Positions 53,824 through 61,400 of a DNA stretch of 64,000 bases are shown here, in pieces (within the stretch, counting starts at the first letter, position 1; the number at the start of each line of letters is the position of its first letter). The position numbers and the translations under genes are program-made. This DNA comes from Streptomyces mangrovisoli (GTDB lineage Bacteria > Actinomycetota > Actinomycetes > Streptomycetales > Streptomycetaceae): positions 1-64,000 of the forward strand of contig NZ_LAVA02000073.1 in assembly GCF_000974985.2 (NCBI RefSeq), in the 5' to 3' direction. The notes under the pieces are model-generated. The model was not told the origin of the DNA, made no database searches, and saw nothing but the letters and a program-made list of their open reading frames with translations.

Positions 53824-55917
53824 TTGAACGACAGCCCTGCCACCCCGCGGAGCGACAGCGCCCTCCCGCGGACCGAGACGGTTCCCCCGCAGCGTGAGCG
53901 GGAGCCGGAGCGAGAGCCCGCGCGTGAACGCACGGCGGTGCCGGACGCGCGGACCGCGGACGGCGTGCGAGCCGCGGACGGATCGCGGATCGCGGACGGC
54001 GTGCGAGCCGCGGACGGATCGCGGACCGCCGACGGCGTGCGGCCGTCCGGCTTTCTGGATCCGATGCACGTCCTGGATCTCCTGGACCATCCGGACCCGC
54101 GTGTCGCCGCCGAGGCCGCGGCCGTGGAGAGCCTGCTGCGCTGCTGGGTGCGGGAGACCGGCCGCACCGCGCCCGTCGACGGCATCCTGCGGGTACCGCT
54201 GCCCGCCAGCCGGACCGCCCTGCTGGTGCCGGTGCGGTACTGGTCCCCGACGGGCTGTCACCGCTTCGGCGCGCCCCGCCTCGCCGAGGGCGCGCCGCCC
54301 GCCGACGCGGTGACGGTCGCGGCGCTGTTGGCCCGCGAGACCCCGGGCCGGCCGGCCGGGGCCGATCCGGGCGGCGAGGCCACGGATCTCGTCGGGCGGG
54401 TGGCCGACTCGGTCCGGCGTACGGCCGCGTTCCTGCGCGAGCGGCGGCGGGAGCCGGGGGAGTGGTTCGACGAAACCGAGGGGGACGGCCTTCGGTGCGA
54501 CGGTGCCGTGGCGGCCGGGGGCCGTCCCACCGTCCCCGGTGCCGTCCCGGCAGCCGCCGCCCCGGACGCCCGCTCCGACCGCTTCCTCGCCGCCGAGCAG
54601 GCCCTCGTGTTCGGGCATCCCTTCCACCCCACCCCCAAGAGCCGCGAGGGTCTCTCGGAGGCCGAGACGGCGCGGTACTCGCCCGAGACGCGCGGCTCCT
54701 TCCCGCTGCACTGGCTGGCCGTCGCCCCCTCCGTCCTGGCCGCCGACTCCGCCTGGACCGAGCGTGGCCGGCCGGTGCCCGCCGAGCTGCTCACCGCCCG
54801 GTTCGCCGGCGCCGGGCTGCCGCTCCCCGACGGCTGGGCGGCGCTGCCGCTGCACCCGTGGCAGGCCCGCGAGATCCACCACCGCCCCGCGATCGGGGCG
54901 CTGTTCGACGCCGGACTGCTGCGCGACCTCGGTGCGTTCGGCGAGGCCTGGCACCCCACCTCCTCGGTGCGCACTGTTTACCGCCCTGGCGGGCCCGCCA
55001 TGCTGAAGCTGTCGCTGGGCCTGCGCATCACCAACTCCCGCCGCGAGAACCTGCGCAAGGAACTCCACCGGGGCGTCGAGGTGCACCGGCTGCTGCGGGC
55101 CGGTCTGGCCGAGGAGTGGCGGGCCGCGCACCCGGACTTCGACATCGTCCGCGACCCCGCCTGGCTCGGCGTCGACGACCGGTCGGGCACACCCGTTCCC
55201 GGTCTCGACGTGATGATCCGGCACCACCCCTTCGCGCCCGCCGACGACGTGAGCTGCGTCGCCGGACTCGTCGCGCCGCGGCCCCTGTCCGGCGGCACGA
55301 CGGGCTCCCGGCTCGCGCGGGTCGTCACGCGGCTCGCCGGCCGGACCGGCCGCCCGCGAGGCGCGGTCGCCGCCGAGTGGTTCCTGCGCTACCTCGAACA
55401 CGTCGTGCGCCCCGTGCTGTGGCTGGACGGGGAGGCGGGCATCGCGCTGGAGGCGCACCAGCAGAACACCCTGCTCCTGCTCGACGCCGACGGCTGGCCC
55501 GCGGGCGGCCGCTACCGCGACAACCAGGGCTACTACTTCCGCACCTCCCGCCGCGACGAACTCGACGCCCGGCTGTCCGGGATCGGCGAGCGCAGCGACA
55601 CCTTCGTCTCCGACGAGGTCACCGACGAGCGGTTCGCCTACTACCTGGGCGTCAACAACGTCCTCGGCCTGATCGGCGCGTTCGGGTCGCAGCGGCTGGC
55701 CGACGAACGCCTGCTGCTCGCGGCCTTCCGCCGCTTCCTGACCGAGGCCGCGTCCGGCCCGGCCCGGATGCGGTCCCCGCTGCCCGCGCGGCTGCTCGAC
55801 ACACCCGTCCTGCGCTGCAAGGCCAACCTGCTGACCCGGCTGCACGGCCTCGACGAGCTCGTCGGCCCGGTCGACACCCAGTCCGTCTACGTCACCGTCG
55901 CCAACCCGCTGCATTGA
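53824..55917 (+). CDS. IucA/IucC-family NRPS-independent siderophore synthetase
   Basis: 697 aa from TTG 53824. NIS synthetases join citrate or its derivatives to amines by acyl-adenylate chemistry. Motifs: HPTSSVRT at 377-384, KLSLGLRITNSRREN, EAHQQN and DNQGYY, and a C-terminal FhuF-like part. The N-terminal 80 residues are an Arg/Glu/Asp tail containing a 12-residue repeat. Whether it is a type A, B or C synthetase cannot be told by eye. The gene starts 19 nt after the aminotransferase stop. Confidence 0.9.
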   Translation: MNDSPATPRSDSALPRTETVPPQREREPEREPARERTAVPDARTADGVRAADGSRIADGVRAADGSRTADGVRPSGFLDPMHVLDLLDHPDPRVAAEAAAVESLLRCWVRETGRTAPVDGILRVPLPASRTALLVPVRYWSPTGCHRFGAPRLAEGAPPADAVTVAALLARETPGRPAGADPGGEATDLVGRVADSVRRTAAFLRERRREPGEWFDETEGDGLRCDGAVAAGGRPTVPGAVPAAAAPDARSDRFLAAEQALVFGHPFHPTPKSREGLSEAETARYSPETRGSFPLHWLAVAPSVLAADSAWTERGRPVPAELLTARFAGAGLPLPDGWAALPLHPWQAREIHHRPAIGALFDAGLLRDLGAFGEAWHPTSSVRTVYRPGGPAMLKLSLGLRITNSRRENLRKELHRGVEVHRLLRAGLAEEWRAAHPDFDIVRDPAWLGVDDRSGTPVPGLDVMIRHHPFAPADDVSCVAGLVAPRPLSGGTTGSRLARVVTRLAGRTGRPRGAVAAEWFLRYLEHVVRPVLWLDGEAGIALEAHQQNTLLLLDADGWPAGGRYRDNQGYYFRTSRRDELDARLSGIGERSDTFVSDEVTDERFAYYLGVNNVLGLIGAFGSQRLADERLLLAAFRRFLTEAASGPARMRSPLPARLLDTPVLRCKANLLTRLHGLDELVGPVDTQSVYVTVANPLH
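53956..54042 (+). repeat. 36-bp coding tandem repeat in the siderophore synthetase
   Basis: Units 53956-53991 and 53992-54027 differ at one base, plus a partial third (54028-54042). In frame they encode ADGVRAADGSRI. Confidence 0.9.
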
Positions 55918-55954
55918 GGACCTTGCCCCACCCCGCCTTCTGAGAGGAGCGCGC

Positions 55955-56749
55955 GTGCCGCCCATCGACGCCGGTGCCGCCACCGTCGAGCCGGACCCCT
56001 CCGGGCCCGGAGGCACCAGCGAGGACACGCTGGAACTGCGCCTGCCCGGCGCGCCCGGCCGCGGCGGCCGACGCGCCTCCCGCGACCGCGTCCGGCACGC
56101 CGACGCCGACACCTACGCCGACGCCGACACCGACACTTACACCGGCGGCGCGCTCCGCTCCGCCCGCGCGGCCGAACATCTGGACGGCGTCGCCGGCTGG
56201 GGCCCGGTCGCGACGCCCGTCGGCGCCTTCCAGCTGGTGCCCGTGGTGCCGCACCGCGATCTCCCGCTCGTGGCCCGCTGGATGAACGACCCCGCGGTGG
56301 CGGAGTTCTGGGAGCTGGCGGGCCCCCCGTCGCGGACCGCCGCGCACCTGGAGGCCCAGCTGGACGGCGACGGCCGCAGCGTCCCCTGCCTGGGGCTGCT
56401 CGACGGCGCCCCGATGAGCTACTGGGAGGTCTACCGGGCCGATCTCGACCCGTTGGCCCGCCACTACCCGGCCCGGCGCCACGACACCGGCCTCCACCTC
56501 CTTCTCGGTGGGGCCGAGGACCGGGGCCGGGGGCTGGGCTCCGCGCTGCTGCGGGCCGTCGCCGACCTGGTGCTGGACCGCCGCCCGGCCTGCAGCCGGG
56601 TCGTCGCGGAGCCCGACCTGCGCAACGTCCCCTCCGTCGCGGCCTTCCTGACCGGAGGGTTCCGCTTCGCCGCCGAGATCGAGATCGACTTGCCCCCGCG
56701 CAGGGCCGCCCTCATGATCCGCGACCGCGCCCTGCGTGATGTGCTGTGA
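55955..56749 (+). CDS. Siderophore-type GNAT acyltransferase
   Basis: 264 aa from GTG 55955 with a purine-rich site (GAGAGGAG) upstream. The first 75 residues are low complexity with ADADTYADADTDTY. The rest is a GNAT domain of the IucB/RhbD class: LVARWMNDPAVAEFWELAGP, MSYWEVYRADLDPLARHYPA, GLHLLLGGAEDRGRGLGSALL and EPDLRNVPSVAAFLTGGF. It should acylate a hydroxylated diamine or lysine before NIS assembly. No N-monooxygenase or decarboxylase is encoded nearby. Confidence 0.85.
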   Translation: MPPIDAGAATVEPDPSGPGGTSEDTLELRLPGAPGRGGRRASRDRVRHADADTYADADTDTYTGGALRSARAAEHLDGVAGWGPVATPVGAFQLVPVVPHRDLPLVARWMNDPAVAEFWELAGPPSRTAAHLEAQLDGDGRSVPCLGLLDGAPMSYWEVYRADLDPLARHYPARRHDTGLHLLLGGAEDRGRGLGSALLRAVADLVLDRRPACSRVVAEPDLRNVPSVAAFLTGGFRFAAEIEIDLPPRRAALMIRDRALRDVL

Positions 56750-56785
56750 ACAGGCGCCTTTGTCGCCGGGAACCACCGGCCACGT

Positions 56786-56890
56786 GCCCGGACAACGGCG
56801 CCACGTGCCGTGAGAACACTGCCGCACACCCCGAGAGCACGGTCGCGCGCCCCGAGAACACCGGCGCGGGCCCCGAGAACGCCGCCGCGC
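56786..56890. repeat. 21-bp tandem repeat, five units
   Basis: Units 56786-56806, 56807-56827, 56828-56848, 56849-56869 and 56870-56890; the last two share GCCCCGAGAAC and differ mainly in their last third. In one plus-strand frame (56746-56979) they read as heptapeptides of PENTGAG type. Confidence 0.8.
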
Positions 56891-56943
56891 GCCCCCGTGG
56901 AAGGCGCCCCCGCGCTCCCGTGGACGGGGGCGTGATCACCCGG

Positions 56944-56966
56944 ATGTCAGTGCCGCGCCGTAGGGT
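56944..56966 (+). promoter_or_regulatory. PafBC-type DNA-damage promoter of the DinG-like helicase gene
   Basis: ATGTCAGTGCC (56944-56954), 6 nt, TAGGGT (56961-56966), then 9 nt to ATG 56976. Nine of eleven upstream positions and the whole -10 consensus match the damage-type promoter. Confidence 0.75.
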
Positions 56967-56975
56967 GGTCGGGCT

Positions 56976-58985
56976 ATGACGAAGCCCTCACTCCCCGAAC
57001 TCCTGCACGCCGCCGTCACCGCCGTCGGCGGTACGGAGCGCCCCGGCCAGGTGACCATGGCCGAAGCCGTCGCGGAGGCGATCGACGGCGATGCACATCT
57101 GCTCGTCCAGGCCGGCACTGGCACCGGCAAGTCGCTCGGCTATCTCGTGCCGGCGCTCGCGCACGGGGAGAGGGTGGTCGTCGCGACCGCGACGCTCGCC
57201 CTCCAGCGCCAGCTGGTGGAGCGCGACCTGCCGCGCACGGTGGACGCCCTGCACCCGCTGCTGCGGCGCCGCCCGGAGTTCGCGATGCTCAAGGGCAGAT
57301 CGAACTACCTGTGCCTGCACCGTCTCCACGAGGGCGTTCCACAGGACGAGGAGGAGGGTCTCTTCGACCAGTTCGAGGCCGCCGCGCCCACCAGCAAGCT
57401 GGGCCAGGACCTGCTGCGGCTGCGGGACTGGTCGGACGAGACCGAGAGCGGCGACCGCGACGACCTCACGCCGGGCGTCTCCGACCGGGCCTGGGCGCAG
57501 GTGTCGGTGTCGTCCCGCGAGTGCCTGGGCGCGACGAAGTGCGCGTACGGCGCCGAGTGCTTCGCCGAGATGGCCCGCGAGCGCGCCAAGCTCGCGGAGG
57601 TCGTCGTCACCAACCACGCGCTGCTCGCGATCGACGCGATCGAAGGCGCCCCCGTCCTCCCGCAGCACGAGGTGCTGATCGTCGACGAGGCGCACGAGCT
57701 GGTGTCCCGGGTCACCGGTGTGGCCACCGGCGAGCTCACGCCTGGCCAGGTCAACCGGGCCGTGCGGCGCGCGGCGAAGCTGGTGAACGAGAAGGCCGCC
57801 GACCAGCTCCAGACCGCCGCGGAAGGCTTCGAGCGGCTGATGGAGCTGGCCCTGCCGGGCCGTCTCGAGGAGATCCCCGAGGACCTCGGCTACGCGCTCG
57901 CGGCGCTGCGCGACGCGGCCCGCACGGTGATCTCCGGGATCGGCGCGACCCGTGACAAGTCCGTGCAGGACGAGGACGCGGTGCGCAAGCAGGCCCTCGC
58001 CTCCGTCGAGACGGTGCACGACGTGGCGGAGCGGATCGTGAACGGCTCCGAGTGGGACGTCGTCTGGTACGAGCGCCACGACCGGTTCGGGGCGTCCCTG
58101 CGGGTCGCGCCGATGTCGGTGTCCGGGCTGCTGCGCGAGAAGCTCTTCACGGACCGCTCCGTCGTCCTCACCTCGGCGACGCTGAAGCTGGGCGGCGACT
58201 TCAACGGCGTCGGCGCGTCCCTCGGCCTGGCACCGGAGGGCACGGAGGGCGAGGACACCCCGCAGTGGAAGGGCGTCGACGTCGGCTCCCCCTTCGACTA
58301 CCGCAAGCAGGGCATCCTCTACGTCGCCAAACACCTTGCCCGGCCGGCCAGGGACGGGGACCGGGGCGACATGCTGGACGAGCTGACGGAGCTGATCCAG
58401 GCCGCCGGCGGTCGCACGCTGGGGCTGTTCTCGTCGATGCGGGCCGCACAGCTCGCCGCCGAGGAGCTGCGCACGCGCATCCCCGAGTTCCCGATCCTGC
58501 TCCAGGGCGAGGAGACCCTCGGTGAGCTGATCAAGAACTTCGCCGCCGACCCGCGGACGTGTCTGTTCGGCACGTTGTCGCTGTGGCAGGGCGTCGACGT
58601 GCCCGGCCCCAGCTGCCAGCTGGTCGTCATGGACAAGATCCCCTTCCCGCGCCCCGACGACCCGCTGATGAGCGCCCGCCAGAAGGACGTCGAGGACAAG
58701 GGCGGCAACGGGTTCATGGCTGTCGCGGCCACCCATGCGGCGCTGCTCATGGCCCAGGGCGCGGGCCGCCTCGTCCGGGCGACGGGGGACCGCGGCGTGG
58801 TCGCCGTACTGGATCAGCGGCTGGCCACCGCCCGGTACGGCAGCTATCTGAAGGCCTCGCTGCCCGACTTCTGGTACACGACGGACCGCAACCAGGTCCG
58901 CCGCTCGCTGGCGGCGATCGACGCGACGGCGAAGCAGAAGGAGTCCGAGACGCGGCAGGAGTCGGAGAAGGCGGAGCCCGAGTAG
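56976..58985 (+). CDS. DinG/XPD-family ATP-dependent DNA helicase
   Basis: 669 aa superfamily-2 helicase with an iron-sulfur domain. Walker A GTGTGKS at 47-53, four candidate cluster cysteines C113, C183, C189 and C195, DEAH box at 237-240, and motif VI near AQGAGRLVRATGD. 5'-to-3' helicases of this type resolve R-loops and unusual structures during repair. It begins behind a damage-type promoter with almost no leader and is convergent with lexA. Tail is Lys/Glu-rich (KQKESETRQESEKAEPE). Confidence 0.92.
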   Translation: MTKPSLPELLHAAVTAVGGTERPGQVTMAEAVAEAIDGDAHLLVQAGTGTGKSLGYLVPALAHGERVVVATATLALQRQLVERDLPRTVDALHPLLRRRPEFAMLKGRSNYLCLHRLHEGVPQDEEEGLFDQFEAAAPTSKLGQDLLRLRDWSDETESGDRDDLTPGVSDRAWAQVSVSSRECLGATKCAYGAECFAEMARERAKLAEVVVTNHALLAIDAIEGAPVLPQHEVLIVDEAHELVSRVTGVATGELTPGQVNRAVRRAAKLVNEKAADQLQTAAEGFERLMELALPGRLEEIPEDLGYALAALRDAARTVISGIGATRDKSVQDEDAVRKQALASVETVHDVAERIVNGSEWDVVWYERHDRFGASLRVAPMSVSGLLREKLFTDRSVVLTSATLKLGGDFNGVGASLGLAPEGTEGEDTPQWKGVDVGSPFDYRKQGILYVAKHLARPARDGDRGDMLDELTELIQAAGGRTLGLFSSMRAAQLAAEELRTRIPEFPILLQGEETLGELIKNFAADPRTCLFGTLSLWQGVDVPGPSCQLVVMDKIPFPRPDDPLMSARQKDVEDKGGNGFMAVAATHAALLMAQGAGRLVRATGDRGVVAVLDQRLATARYGSYLKASLPDFWYTTDRNQVRRSLAAIDATAKQKESETRQESEKAEPE

Positions 58986-59019
58986 TCGGTGCAGGCGCAG
59001 GGCCCCCTGGGCACGTGCA

Positions 59020-59053
59020 GGGCCCCGGAACCGGCGCAGGGGTTCCGGGGCCC
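59020..59053. terminator. Bidirectional terminator between helicase gene and lexA
   Basis: Perfect 13-bp GC stem (59020-59032 with 59041-59053), 8-nt loop, between convergent genes. Confidence 0.7.
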
Positions 59054-59097
59054 GGTCAAGGGGGGCGGGAGAGGTGTGCCCGCCCGGTGGCGCCGCG

Positions 59098-59877
59098 TCA
59101 GACGCGGCGCAGGACGGCCACCACCTTGCCGAGGATGGTGGCCTCGTCACCCGGGATCGGCTCGTAGGCCGAGTTGTGGGGGAGCAGCCAGACATGGCCG
59201 TCCTCGCGCTTGAAGCGCTTGACGGTGGCCTCGCCCTCCAGCATGGCGGCCACGATGTCGCCGTTCTCGGCGACGGGCTGACGGCGGACCGTGACCCAGT
59301 CGCCGTCGCAGATCGCGGCCTCGATCATCGAGTCGCCGACGACCTTCAGCACGAACAGCTCACCGTCACCGACGAGCTGCCGGGGCAGCGGGAACACGTC
59401 CTCGACGGACTCCTCGGCGAGGATCGGGCCACCGGCGGCGATCCGGCCGACGAGCGGGACGTACGACGCGGCCGGCTTGCCCGCGGTGTCCGTGGGCTGC
59501 ACCGACACGGACTGGTCGGAACCGCGCACCTCGTAGGCGCGGGGCCTGTGCGGGTCGCGGCGCAGGAAGCCCTTGCGTTCGAGAGCCATCAGCTGGTGCG
59601 CGACGGACGAGGTGCTGGAGAGGCCGACGGCCTGTCCGATCTCCCGCATCGACGGCGGGTAGCCGCGCCGCTGGACGGAGTCGCGGATCACCTCGATCAC
59701 CCGGCGTTGCCGGTCGGTGAGTCCCGAGCTGTCCGCCCTGATGCCTGGAGGTCGGCCTGGCAGGGAGCGCTTGTGCGTCTCGGGGTTGGCGGCTTCGTTC
59801 ATCGCATGCACCGGCTCGAGTCGGCCCTGGGGGCGGTCCTGGGCAGTGATGATGGCACTGTCTGCGGTGGTGGTCAC
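59098..59877 (-). CDS. lexA: SOS repressor LexA
   Basis: 259 aa from GTG 59877. Winged-helix DNA-binding domain at about 52-117 (LTDRQRRVIEVIRDSVQRRG), cleavage bond A148-G149 (RIAAGG), catalytic S183 (VGDSM) and K220 (ATVKRF). RecA-stimulated self-cleavage relieves repression. The first 48 residues are an unconserved-looking extension; ATG at residue 26 is an alternative start. A LexA box lies 60 nt upstream, so it represses itself. Confidence 0.95.
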   Translation of the reverse strand: MTTTADSAIITAQDRPQGRLEPVHAMNEAANPETHKRSLPGRPPGIRADSSGLTDRQRRVIEVIRDSVQRRGYPPSMREIGQAVGLSSTSSVAHQLMALERKGFLRRDPHRPRAYEVRGSDQSVSVQPTDTAGKPAASYVPLVGRIAAGGPILAEESVEDVFPLPRQLVGDGELFVLKVVGDSMIEAAICDGDWVTVRRQPVAENGDIVAAMLEGEATVKRFKREDGHVWLLPHNSAYEPIPGDEATILGKVVAVLRRV

Positions 59878-59910
59878 GTCGGCCCCTCTCGATGGTCTCC
59901 CTGCTGCACA

Positions 59911-59952
59911 ACGGTAGTTGCTTTCGAAAGGTTGCGCCAAACACACGTTCGA
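59911..59952 (-). promoter_or_regulatory. lexA promoter with LexA (SOS) box
   Basis: Minus strand TCGAACGTGTGTTTGG (59937-59952) matches TCGAAC-N4-GTTCGA with a complete left half and GTT at the right. It overlaps the -35 TTGGCG (59935-59940); TACCGT (59911-59916) is the -10 with an 18-nt spacer. Confidence 0.8.
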
Positions 59953-60521
59953 GTGAAAAAACGTGGATCCGCTGACTTGATCACGGCTCCGGGTGTAGGG
60001 CTTCGTCATATTTGGCGGGAGGGCAAAACAGCCCATTGCTGTACGCTTCCCCGCCGGGGCGATGACCTCGGGGATCGCCCTCAGTCTGCCATCCGGCGCA
60101 CCGCCGGCCGGGTGTCGGTGCGGTTCTGCGCGGGAGTCTCACGGCTCCCCCGTGCGGCGCCCACGCTATCCCCGTATGTGGCGTGTGACATTGCGCGTGC
60201 ACTCGCGTGTTCGGCGTGTCGCGGGCCACCGCGACCCCCTCGCGTCGCGCGTGCGCGCGGGGCGACGCGTGTGCCCGCGGGCGTAGCGGCCCGCCGCTCG
60301 CGGCCGCCCGGGACGGCGTGTGTCCGATCTCGCGTGGCGCCCGTCCGGCACCCTCGCGCGCGTCGGCAAAGCCTCGCGTGGCGGTCGCAAACGGGATGGC
60401 CGGCGGCGCGGTGCGGGGGCCCGGATCCGGGCCCCGGATCCGCCCGGACCCCGGTCTCCGCAGGTCCCGAGGGGCCTCGCGGCCCGCGACACGCGGTGTC
60501 GCCTCGCCGTATGAACCAATC

Positions 60522-60568
60522 CCCACATCTAGTGGTTGGATGGCTACAGCAGCCCACAAGTTGTGTTT
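60522..60568 (+). promoter_or_regulatory. Tandem NrdR boxes
   Basis: Two 16-bp imperfect palindromes, CCCACATCTAGTGGTT (60522-60537) and CCCACAAGTTGTGTTT (60553-60568), start exactly 31 bp apart, three helical turns, as required for cooperative NrdR binding. They lie about 117-163 nt before the nrdR start and imply autoregulation of nrdR-nrdJ. Confidence 0.8.
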
Positions 60569-60684
60569 TTGCTGGACCCCCTGGGTCTCCGCGGTCCCTC
60601 GGATCGCCTATGCTTGAGGCTGCTTCGAGGGACCCGAGAGGTCCGGCGAGGCCATTGAGTCTGCTGTGAGGAGGGATGGAGCCC

Positions 60685-61233
60685 ATGCACTGCCCCTTCT
60701 GCAGGCACCCCGACAGCCGCGTGGTCGACAGCCGTACGACCGACGACGGCACATCGATCCGCAGGCGCCGCCAGTGCCCCGACTGCTCCCGTCGTTTCAC
60801 GACCGTGGAGACGTGCTCGCTCATGGTGGTCAAGCGGTCCGGGGTCACCGAACCGTTCAGCCGTACCAAGGTCATCAATGGCGTGCGCAAGGCATGTCAG
60901 GGACGGCCTGTCACCGAGGACGCACTCGCCCTGCTCGGCCAGCGGGTCGAAGAGGCCGTGCGGGCCACCGGGAGCGCCGAGCTGACCACCCACGACGTGG
61001 GCCTGGCCATACTCGGCCCGTTGCAGGAACTCGACCTGGTCGCCTATCTGCGCTTCGCCTCCGTCTACCGGGCGTTCGACTCGCTCGACGACTTCGAGGC
61101 GGCCGTCGCGGAGCTGCGACAGGCGACGCGGGACCCCGCCGCGGACGATGACGACGCGGGAGCGGGGAGCCGGGAGGACCACGGGCCCGGGAGGACCGCG
61201 CAGGTCCCCGAGCCCGTCCACGCCGCCGACTGA
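60685..61233 (+). CDS. nrdR: Transcriptional repressor NrdR
   Basis: Represses ribonucleotide reductase genes when dATP is high. 182 aa from ATG 60685, giving the canonical MHCPFC start; an ATG at 60676 directly abuts GGAGGG (60670-60675), which instead sits 9 nt before 60685. Zinc ribbon C3-C6 ... C31-C34, then the ATP-cone (VVKRSGVTEPFSRTKVINGV). The C-terminal tail after residue 150 is a Gly/Asp/Arg-rich extension. Operon partner of nrdJ, 167 nt downstream. Confidence 0.95.
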   Translation: MHCPFCRHPDSRVVDSRTTDDGTSIRRRRQCPDCSRRFTTVETCSLMVVKRSGVTEPFSRTKVINGVRKACQGRPVTEDALALLGQRVEEAVRATGSAELTTHDVGLAILGPLQELDLVAYLRFASVYRAFDSLDDFEAAVAELRQATRDPAADDDDAGAGSREDHGPGRTAQVPEPVHAAD

Positions 61234-61400
61234 CCAGCGGGCCGGAACCGGGCCGGTGGGCACCGGAGCCGGCCGGGCGGCGGCGGACGAGAAGACCTGT
61301 TGCGGGCGGCAGTTGAGGGTGCCCGCAGCACCAGACAGAACACCGTGCCACGGGAACAACGGGGCACTTCAGGGCGTTTTTGCCCGTACAGGGAGGCGGC

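Larger units (their letters stand above)
59878..60684. promoter_or_regulatory. Long divergent lexA/nrdR control region
   Basis: About 800 nt without a supported gene. Supported sites are the lexA promoter and SOS box at the left and two NrdR boxes at the right. The middle (60060-60480) is GC-rich with CGCG-dense runs; frames there have no recognisable protein. It could form a long nrdR leader or house a small RNA, which I cannot demonstrate. Confidence 0.55.

Noticed and set aside
61234..61400. Cobalamin riboswitch before nrdJ
   Set aside because: No B12-box or multi-stem leader in the 167-nt gap; nrdJ is cotranscribed with nrdR and controlled by NrdR boxes.
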